A stretch of DNA of 64,000 bases, taken from assembly GCA_013397845.1 (NCBI GenBank), contig VZTG01004479.1:126957-190956 (forward strand). Reading direction: 5' to 3'. This DNA is from Melanocharis versteri (Eukaryota; Chordata; Aves; Passeriformes; Melanocharitidae). A program made the translations under genes and the position numbers. This document shows positions 55,997 through 64,000 of this stretch, piece by piece (position 1 is the stretch's first letter; each line of letters starts with the position of its first letter). The notes beneath the pieces were generated by a model. The model was given only the letters and a program-made list of their open reading frames with translations. It was not told the origin of the DNA and did no database searches.

Positions 55997-56854
55997 TCTC
56001 TGCACTAATCACAAAGATGCCAAAACACTTCACTTGTATATTCTTTTTACATCAAAACATTAATCTAAATGTGGTAGTCATAGCAGCCTGATTGGATGGC
56101 CAGGACAAGTTGCAAGTCTGAAGTAAAAAAGACAGGACTGTTACCATTCCCTAAACTTTGCTCTCTCTTGTTGCCCCTTTCACAAATTCATCTTCGTATT
56201 AAAAGATTGAGCAGGATATAATTGTTCTGGATTGTGGTGTTTAGTCCATTCACTAAGTCTAAGACTAGTGTCACTATAAAACTGCCTATAAAGCAGCATT
56301 CCCAGAATCCCAAATAGTGATCAATAATAAACAGCTTCACCAATTTTTCAACGAAAATCACTTTTCTGTGTACTGAAGACTGTTTGTTTAGAATGATTGT
56401 AAAAGCTGTAAAATTATATGCAACTGAGTGGGAAATGATCCTGGAAGTGTGTGATGTTTAATTACATATCAAGAGGCAATTACACTGGTTTTCTTTTCCC
56501 CTTTACACAAAGGTTTGTTTAACCACTTCAAATTCTGTTCCTGAGCCACCTACTATGTCTGTGACTTTCAGTTTACTTTGTTAAATGTGGCTTTTTACCT
56601 CTTCCTCCAATACTCCTCAAATCCTGACTGCTTCTATCATTAACCCACTGACAAGTCCATTTTACAGTTAACACATTCTTCTCAAGGCTGTTTTTAACCT
56701 GGAAAAACTAAGTCAGATTTCAATGTTCTATGTATTAAGTCCAGTGTCTTAAGTAGTTACATTCTTACTTTTCAGAAGCTGGAATGGAAAATAAGAAATG
56801 TTTTTCAGTAACAAAGCAATTATTCTGGAAATAAACATGTCCAGGAGTACAAAC

Positions 56855-56856
56855 TA

Positions 56857-56889
<33 letters not shown>
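56855..56889 (+). repeat. (TA)n followed by poly-T
   Basis: About nine TA dinucleotides run directly into about 17 T. It is a likely unstable, polymorphic site. Confidence 0.9.
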
Positions 56890-58428
56890 AGAGTAGCAGA
56901 GTATACCATTATTCTTTTGACCTACCAGCTTTTAAGTTCCGATGTAATAGATGTTATACTCTAAACTGTTACCAAAACAACCCACGAAACTTAATCCAAA
57001 CACTTACTTGCAAAACAAAAATATCCAGACCTCAAAAATTATAGTAATGAACTAACTGTACAAATGCATGCTGGGAGCAGAACTTGCAACTGACCCAAAG
57101 AATATTATTCCATACAATGTTCAGTGAAGGAGAATGTGTACAATGTGCAAATGCTATTAAGATTTGTATACTTTTAAAGGACATCAGTTACAAGACTAAT
57201 TTGCAGGCTCTTCAGAAAGCAATGAACTGTTCCACCAAATTATGAGTTAAATAGATCAGGGTAATATTTGGGTATTTACACTCACAGTCACTAGATAAGA
57301 AAGTACATCATGTTGTTTTTCAATACCACTCTTCACTATTTATTTTAAGCAATACTGTTCCAGTAGTCCTTTTGTGATGGAGAAGTGACCTGATTTAAGA
57401 CATCCCTTACAAACCTAGTGGTCTCAGACATCTTCAGAAGGCGAAAAAACGAAAAATACACACATGTATGAAAACATTCCTCCTATTTTCCAGATATTTT
57501 AGAATATTGCCTACTATTTCCATCAAAAGAAAACACATACTGTAGCTAAGTGTCTCAAGATCCAGAAGGACAGTCAGGTGTATTGTATGTCTCGTGTACT
57601 ACTCATAACGTTAGATCAGTACTTGTTGGAATGTGTCATTTTTAAAGGCACTTCTCAACAGAGTAAGAAGGCAAAACTTCATATCCTTCAATTTAAACTG
57701 AACACAGTCATCAATTCTTCATTTATAAAAATGACAGAATAGTAGCTTTAGTAAATACATAGAGAACTCGCTGTTTTCCTAAGATTTTACAGAGAATGCA
57801 ATATATTAGAAGAGCTTAGGTATCAGAAATGTTTAAAATCAATCCTAAGTTTTCTATGGCAATCACTATAAATCACTACAAAACTTACATACAATAAAAC
57901 GAAAAATTTCCTGAGCAAAATCTGACTTCACAACTACAAATGTTGACAATATATTTCTAGAGTTCAGAACATACCTTTCCTGCTCCCACTCTTCACTGCT
58001 CTCATTAAAGATGCCACAGTGCTATGAAAACATGTTTTAAAAAGTCCTACGGGAAAAGTTTCCTAGGGTCTTTGAAATTCCTCCTTTTCCTATTTCTTTA
58101 CAGATTTCTAACACCAACACTGTTCCTGTAGTTTCTCAAAAAAGGCAAAAATAAAAATACCCTCTAGGTATAATCTTTAGATTTTCCATTACACTTCTCA
58201 GGTTCCTTTTGGTTTTTAAAACAAATGGAAACTGAAATGTGCTGCTATATTATTAGCTGCATTTTAGTTTTAGTTAATCTTTTAGTGTAAAGAAGTAGAT
58301 GGCATTTGACCGCTCTACTGCACGTACTTACAAGAATCTTATAGGAATGTGATTTAATCACTGAAATAACCTGAAAATATTTTTAGTTTCATTTTTTTGT
58401 CTACTTTTTTAAAAATTTACCTGTAGGC

Positions 58429-58527
58429 ACAAACAAAAACAAACCAAAAGCAACAAAAAACCCCACCAAATAAACAAACAAAAAAAACCACAAACAAAAA
58501 AAACCCAACCAAACAAAGAAAAAAAGC
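58429..58527 (+). repeat. A/C-rich low-complexity tract
   Basis: Almost a hundred bases composed nearly only of A and C, with units such as AAAC and CCAA and very few G or T. On the AKAP6-sense strand it is a T/G-rich tract. It may be a decayed (CAAA)n repeat. Confidence 0.85.
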
Positions 58528-60067
58528 ATTGCTTCAGGTTCCTACCACTATGATAAAAAGCACAGGGCAAGGAGCTACCACCTACCTATACGAAAAATTT
58601 ACTGCAATATGAACCCTGCCTCCATTTCTTCCTTTTCAACCAAATCTTTGAATATAATCATTCTAAGCTAAGGATTCCACAATTTTCATCACAAAATCCA
58701 GCTGGATTTTAGAATACTTTTTACATGATAACTTTGATTAAGCAGTTAAAATTTTGGCCACGGATTAATCAAGATGTTCAGAGATATGGGATCATACTAC
58801 TGGCAGACTGAAAACTTAGCTATGAGCTAAGTCTGTTTAGCTTAACAGATCCCATTATGAAATCAAGTGTTGCTCCACCAACTTCTTACTAAAGGAAGGC
58901 CTATATGGCCCAGGAGCACTTTCCATCATATAAGTGATGAGGAATATCTGTTCAAATTCTGTCTCCTGAATATATGTGTTTTCCTGTATTTTTGTTCCAT
59001 TTTTTTCCTTGGCTCTTCCTCCATCTCTAAGACCATTCTTGCTATGTAGTATTATAGTAAGAAATCACCAGAACTTTTCATTTAATCATAGCCAAGAGTC
59101 ACTCTACAAACTACTGTCCTGGAAGCACTGAAATACCAATGCTAAGAATTGTCCAGCTTCAGAACCAGAAAATCCACTCAGCACAACCATCCCTGTTGTT
59201 TCCAGAAACAGAAACCATGAATTTTTCTAAACATTTCAGCCAGATGTGTGTCAAGATACTGAGTTATTGGATTGCTTTCCTGCATATTCCTTGCCTAGGA
59301 AACAACTCTACTTACAATTGATGGTGGTGAAAGGTCATGGACCATAAGCCAGAAGTTTCTATTGTGTGTGGTATCCCTACACTGCTTGCATCAATTTGAA
59401 TAAGCATAGTCTGTATTTAAAATGCTCTTACAAATACTAACTTTGGCAGCTGGTAACTACTATAGCCCTCTTTAATAATTAGTATCCACAAAATTATGAC
59501 AGGTGTCAATAACTTACTCTTAAAGTACTTGTATTCAACACCAGCACTATTATGGACGACTTAAACTCGGAGCGAAAAGATTTGTGGAAAGGCATATGAC
59601 CTTCTTCCTAATACAATGGCCATCCCCTAATTAAGCAATGCATCTGATAGTCATTAACAGGAATGAGATAATGAATCACTTTCTCTCTTCTTTGTTAATT
59701 TGCTGTAACCAAGCGGCTAATGGATGTCAGAGCTGAGTGATTGCACTGATTATAGTGATTTATAGTTGCAACAAAACAATTTAAAAGCATTCTGATTATT
59801 CATGTTAAAGATGCTTTATGTTTTGTTTACTAAATGTTTTATGTTCCCCCTCATGCCCCTCTACACACAATGAGAAAGGCCTTGCTGGAAAACTTGAAAG
59901 TTCTAAGATTTTTTATTGTTTCAGAGTAAGGCATTTCATTTTGTTTATAAAAAAAAAGTTTACCCAGTAGAAATGAAAAGCCTTAGGGTGGAAAGAAAAC
60001 TTCAGTGGTGCCTAGTTCAAAAGAAGACGGAAATAAGAGGAAATAAGGCAAACTTCAAGCCACTTAC

Positions 60068-60231
60068 CTTAGGGCTCCCAGTCCCTTCCTCATTCTCTGC
60101 AGACACATCAGTAGCCAGTATCTCTGCTTTGATGATATCCAGAGCCCTAAGAATCCAGCTGTGTTGCCGTTTGATTTGCCTCTGTAGTTCCTTCCATTGA
60201 CTTGCAATCATCTGCAGCATGTCCTTCAGTC
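60068..60231 (-). CDS. AKAP6: AKAP6 internal exon B (spectrin-like region), tandem acceptor
   Basis: Second AKAP6 exon in gene order. After two bases that complete a glycine codon, the minus strand reads 54 codons including LKDMLQMIASQWKELQRQIK, then RQHSWILRALDIIKAEILAT, and ends DVSAENEEGTGSPK. The first part is an amphipathic helix with the Trp typical of spectrin repeats. The acidic Gly/Ser/Pro end looks like a linker between repeats. The donor is a near-consensus AAG|GTAAGTG. The acceptor is ambiguous: reading toward the exon, the sequence is TTTTGGAGAAG|GACTG, so either the GAG (exon starting at 60234, one extra Glu) or the AAG (starting at 60231) can be used. I chose 60231 because AAG is normally preferred over GAG and because it gives the Ser-Gly-Leu-Lys-Asp junction closest to the mammalian protein as I remember it. 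The frame ends in phase 0 and runs straight into exon C. Confidence 0.9.
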
Positions 60232-61495
60232 CTTCTCCAAAATGAAGGGGGAAAAAGTAAAAACTGTAAACTCAACAGCATCTTTCAATATTATGCCTTA
60301 TTCAAGTAATTAGCAGGATATTTAAAATAATAAATGCAACAAAAGTTTTAATGTGTTTTCTCATCAGTAAATCCGAGCTTTACTATTGCTCATCCTGCAA
60401 AACAATGCTATAGCAACAAACATTTCTTTTAGCCATCATGTCAAATTTTGATTGAGTTTTGGCTGACAATTTCAAGAGAAAAATTCCACATTAACTGTCA
60501 TTTCTCTGCAGTAGGGAACACTGGTAATCTCCCCCTATAATATCCAGTCTTTGTCTGGATATTACATTACGTAATCCTCCAAAAACATTTTTCTTACCTC
60601 CAACTCCTTTAAATATTTCCTGTATTTTACGCATTACTGTTTCCTACATCTATGATGACATGCACTACTCTCCTTTGCTATGGCTTCTCTATCTTTTTGG
60701 AATTACTCATAGAAGTCAGTAATTTCCTACAGCTTCCATGTTACACAGATCTGTCTGATGCTGCGAAACAAGAGAGGCACACATATAACATGATGAGAAA
60801 ACAGTCTAGCAAAGAATAATTTCAACCTGGATGAAAAGCATGTTAAGTAGGCCAAAATTAAGATGGCATTCCACAGCAGTATATGCTGATTAAAACCCTA
60901 TTAGCAGACAAGTCATGCAAACATCTAAAAATATAGGAGGTAGTGGGGATAAAGGGAAATCAGTATATCTCTCTCCCTCCTCTCAATTTAAGGCCTCTAA
61001 AGAAAAAGAAAAGCCTAACCAAAGGAAAAAGGTACTTTTACTTTTAATCTAGTCCTCATAAATATATTTAAATCAATGCAAGAATTAGTTTAAGTGGTAA
61101 AATAAAGCTTTACCAATGCAATTACTAATGCAGAGTATGTAAATACATATATATGTTTGAAATCCTAGTTCATTATCCTGATGTTATTTCCATAGCACCT
61201 ACATCAAAGAATATGTCAGTGTGAAGTTTTCAGTGATGTGATTTCAATTGAAACTCAGTCGAACAGCAAGACCAAAATAAAATGAACAGACTATTTGCAG
61301 GCAGTATTTCATTTTATAAGTATCACTGCATTGTATGCAGTATATGAAACATTTATAAATCTTGAAGGTCAATCTGATAATGTAAATATTAATAATACAT
61401 AAGGAAGTGAATATATGCAGTAATTTACAGCAATGCTTCTTCATTCTTTAATAGTCTGGAGACATAAAGACTTGCAGTATTTCAGAAGGATTTAC
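60232..61495 (-). other. AKAP6: AKAP6 short intron between exons A and B
   Basis: About 1.26 kb, bounded by donor GTAAAT (61495-61490) and the tandem acceptor at 60232-60236. It contains ordinary AT-rich sequence with no recognisable repeat or gene. The pyrimidine tract before exon B is the complement of the purine-rich run at about 60237-60256. The short size contrasts with the neighbouring 54 kb intron. Confidence 0.85.
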
Positions 61496-61592
61496 CTGAT
61501 TTGTGAGATACAATAAGCTCAAGAAGTTGGCGTCCTTCCTCTACCACTGCTTCTTTCAAAGCACAGTGGCTATCTACATTCAACTTAAAACT
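61496..61592 (-). CDS. AKAP6: AKAP6 internal exon A (spectrin-like region), partial gene
   Basis: Internal coding exon of the A-kinase anchoring protein mAKAP. This scaffold holds PKA, phosphodiesterase PDE4D3, calcineurin and ryanodine receptor at the nuclear envelope of muscle cells and neurons (family knowledge). Read on the minus strand, the exon gives 32 codons plus one base: it opens with SFKLNVDSHCALKEAVVEEG and continues through RQLLELIVSHKS. The charged and hydrophobic spacing is that of a spectrin-type helix. The acceptor is GCAG after a very long pyrimidine tract (the complement of the A/G run at 61597-61634). The donor is TCAG|GTAAAT. A second AG lies two bases inside the exon but would break the frame. 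The exon ends in phase 1, which fits exon B. I recognised the gene from the protein sequence. Exon number is not assigned. Confidence 0.88.
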
Positions 61593-61596
61593 CTGC

Positions 61597-61634
61597 AAAA
61601 AAAAAGGAAAAAAAAAAAAAGAGAGAGGAAAAAA
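61597..61634 (+). repeat. A/G-rich run forming exon A's pyrimidine tract
   Basis: A runs with GG and GAGAGAGG interruptions. In AKAP6 sense this is a long T/C tract abutting the acceptor of exon A, so variation in its length would sit in a splicing signal. Confidence 0.85.
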
Positions 61635-62206
61635 CCCTCAGCATCAGACATTGGAGAGGCAGTTATCATAAAACACACATACAAAATTACTTGCTGTTTT
61701 TTATCAAGAACCACATCCCAATTCACCCAATAGCCAAACTAATTTGTGATACTAAAAGCTATTGATATTTTGGATCTGGGCTCAAAATGTTTCCATTAGA
61801 TCAGCAAAGTGCATCTGTGTTGAAACAGCTGACAAATCTAGACATTCATTAGGTTTTATGAAAAGTCACAACCCGTAGGCTATATCTGGAGTAACAGTGT
61901 TCTATAAAATACACTAAATTTATGCCACCACATATGAGCTCCGTTTTTTTCAGAGTTCTTTGAAATGTTGGTGATAGCACTATTTATGAAACCATAAAAA
62001 AATTACAGCATTGAATATATTGGCCTTATGTGCACTTATACAAATCTATTAATATTGCGTTCCTGAGTTAACTCTCATATCCATTTTCAAAGAACAAACA
62101 GTCTGCTTTAGATCTCTGCATTCTTAATTTGTAAAGCAAGTATTTTTCAACCTTTTTTCCCTAATATTTTTAGTAGTCTGCAAAGGATCTCTGTTTTAAC
62201 AGTCAA

Positions 62207-62250
62207 TAAAATATTTTATTTATTTTTTATTATTATTTTATTTTTACAAA
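62207..62250 (+). repeat. T-rich ATT/ATTT low-complexity tract
   Basis: TTTATT and TTATTA units over about 44 bases with almost no G or C. Confidence 0.75.
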
Positions 62251-63705
62251 TTGTATTAAGATCAAGTAATAAAGGAACAGCAAACATGATATACTATATG
62301 TTATGCCATTTAATACACCAATTATAACTCGGATAAATTTTTTAATCATTTGCCAGACCTTCTCGCTGTACTTGCCTGTAAGAAAGAGAAACAAAATGCA
62401 ATAGAGAAAAGGATATTTGATGTATTTAATCATAAACTGTGTGCAGACCTAAACACATACAGGCAACACATTTTCTTTTTGAAATGTCTGTGGAATAAAT
62501 GGAAACAATATTTGACCACTTGGAAAAAAAGACCTTTTCCTTCTCTTGGGAATAAGTTAACTGGCAGAGATGAAAGGAGACTTTCCAAGTGCACATTCAT
62601 AGCTTCTGGTTTTTATAAAACTTTATACTTCTTCAAATGGAAGTGACCATGCTAGTAGTGGAGTGATAGGCACCACGGAATACTCAAAAGCCCTCAATTC
62701 TTAGGGAAGCAACCATTTTCTTTCTTTCCTAACCCTTGCAGTCAGGTTGACTGGCATAGCAAAAAATAATATTGCCAGAACAGTAATAAAATGAGGTACT
62801 TCTGTACCTCTACTGTACTTCTACTGTATTTGTCATGCTTGAAAAAGGCATGTTGCTCAGGCAGAGTCTCAACAGTCTTTCAGGCAACATTGTACCTGAC
62901 AGTGACAGAATGTTTTTGAGAATTTTCCATTCGAGTAAAGAGCAATAAACAGAAATTTTGCTACCTTCAGCATCTTGACTAGCCCAATTCTCCTTGTAGG
63001 GACATCTGAATACACTGTTTTGTACCAGCTCTTAAACAACTGGGCCAGTCAAGAGAAGTTAAAAAGGAAAAAAGATGCCTAGTTTATGTCTGTCCTTTTC
63101 TTAAATCTAGAGTTTTATGAACCCAAATCTAGAAGTTCTTTTTCTTTCGTAAGAGCGCGTCTGAACAAGCACTGACAATATTTAATTTACTGTTTACTTA
63201 AAACAGGCTTGCACTGAATAGTTTGTAATCATGCACTTCACAGGAAATGCACTATGCGTGTGCCTCACACAGCAAAAGAGAACCTAAAGGACCTGAGAGT
63301 AGGTTGTGTAATTTCATATAATTGAAGTTGAGTATAGATGCAGCTGGATGTGGCACTGTCTCAAGATGATGTGGATGTGTTTGATAGGAAAATTGGAAAA
63401 GATGAGGTATTCTCTTTCATTAGGAAAAAAGAAGAGACTTGCTGTCCTAGAAAAGATTCATTTAACATAAAGCACCAGATACTACAATACAGCTTGATTT
63501 TCAGGTGCACCTATTAACCAGTAATAATGTTAAACTGAAGAAGCAAAATATGATGAATAAAGATGGGGCCAAACTTTTGGGTTCTGACTAGCAATATTCT
63601 CCTCGTGCAAAATTCTTATTTCATGGATAAATTAAGAATGGCACAAAGGCCATGAACACACATGAAATTTAGCAGAAATAAACTTTTCCCAGCAGAGAGG
63701 CAGCA

Positions 63706-64000
63706 TGTCATGGTTTAACCCCAGCCAGAAACTAAGCACCATACACAGCCTCTCACTTACTCCCCACTCAGCGGGATGGGGAAAAGAATCAGAAGGGTAA
63801 AAGCAAGAAAACTTGTGGGTTAAGATAAAGACAGTTTCATAGGAAAGGCAAAAGCTGTGCACACACGCAAAGCAAAATGAAAAATTCATTCACCACTTCC
63901 CATGGGTGGGCAGGTGTTCAGCCACCCCCAGGAAAGCAGGGCTTCATCAGACATAATGGTGACGTGGGAAGACAAAAGCTGTAACTCCAAACATCCCCCC
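63706..64000 (-). mobile_element. Endogenous retroviral LTR, 3' part (R/U5 side), runs off window
   Basis: From the TG at 63706 the plus strand reads TGTCATGGTTTAACCCCAGC and continues into sequence that I recognise as an abundant LTR family of neoavian birds, probably an ERVL-type or related endogenous retrovirus. The plus strand shows the reverse complement: in the sense (minus) direction the U5 end lies at 63706 and U3 lies beyond 64000. The region matching the family's polyadenylation signal, around 63832-63845, reads ATGAAA in sense orientation rather than the ATTAAA I expect, so this copy's signal may be damaged. No viral coding sequence is visible in the window. Whether it is a solo LTR or part of a provirus cannot be told. 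The target-site duplication cannot be checked because the other edge is missing. It points the same way as AKAP6. Confidence 0.8.

Larger units (their letters stand above)
5951..60067 (-). other. AKAP6: AKAP6 giant intron between exons B and C (about 54.1 kb)
   Basis: The donor GTAAGTG at 60067-60061 and the acceptor TTTTTCTAG ending at 5951 bound this intron, and the two flanking exons join in phase 0. The content is mostly single-copy AT-rich DNA. Listed separately are a CR1 scrap, microsatellites, low-complexity tracts, inverted repeats and motif clusters. Blocks of higher GC without recognisable content lie at about 20.59-20.81, 23.46-23.69, 37.56-38.16, 44.34-45.03, 50.58-50.72 and 52.93-53.25 kb. 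They may be old repeats or constrained sequence. No exon with convincing splice sites and a recognisable frame was found in the rest, although small alternative exons cannot be excluded by eye. Confidence 0.8.
61593..63705 (-). other. AKAP6: AKAP6 intron upstream of exon A (5' end outside window)
   Basis: Intron sequence immediately 5' of exon A in gene order. It starts with the strong acceptor tract, is AT-rich around 62.2 kb, and is otherwise unremarkable up to the LTR boundary at 63706. Open frames of 66-98 codons at 61503-61733, 62233-62433 and 62350-62646 have the composition of random AT-rich DNA and no domain I recognise. Confidence 0.75.

Noticed and set aside
1..64000. CRISPR arrays, rRNA or tRNA genes, bacterial operons, riboswitches, origins
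   Set aside because: No regularly spaced repeats, cloverleaf-forming sequence or prokaryotic gene packing is present. The window is vertebrate intron sequence.
1..64000. CpG island or gene promoter
   Set aside because: CpG is sparse throughout. The GC-richer blocks are short and CpG-poor, so no first exon is expected here.

Overview
This window reads as one internal slice of a very large vertebrate gene, most likely from a bird. The DNA is AT-rich, has no operon-like packing and no CpG island. Its only convincing coding sequence is three short exons on the minus strand, bounded by good splice sites. Their joined reading frame matches AKAP6 (mAKAP), the large muscle and neuronal A-kinase anchoring scaffold with spectrin-like repeats. 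The bird assignment is an inference from repeats: a 3'-end fragment of a CR1 LINE at about 11.14-11.20 kb, a long terminal repeat of a family I recognise from neoavian birds at the right edge, low repeat density overall, and no mammalian SINE or L1 sequence that I can see.

Layout in gene order (minus strand, so right to left). 64000-63706 is part of an LTR that runs off the window. 63705-61593 is intron. 61592-61496 is exon A (97 nt). 61495-60232 is a short intron of about 1.26 kb. 60231-60068 is exon B (164 nt, or 167 nt if the upstream member of a tandem acceptor is used). 60067-5951 is a giant intron of about 54.1 kb. 5950-5802 is exon C (149 nt). 5801-1 is the start of the next intron. 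The phases chain without a break: A ends in phase 1, B starts with two bases and ends in phase 0, and C starts in phase 0 and ends in phase 2. The three exons together encode about 136 residues of the spectrin-like, nuclear-envelope-targeting region. No start codon, stop codon, promoter or 3' UTR of the gene lies in the window.

The giant intron holds simple repeats, the CR1 scrap, a few small perfect inverted repeats, a 23-bp sequence present twice 8.4 kb apart, and several AT-rich blocks dense in homeodomain (TAATTA) and POU octamer motifs that could be enhancers. The many 60-100 codon open frames in it look like chance: they lack recognisable domains or supported splice structure. I found no previously undescribed biological system. 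The most checkable points are the tandem (NAGNAG-type) acceptor of exon B, the motif clusters at 19.86-20.07 kb and 24.69-25.39 kb, and the LTR inserted upstream of exon A in the same orientation as AKAP6.
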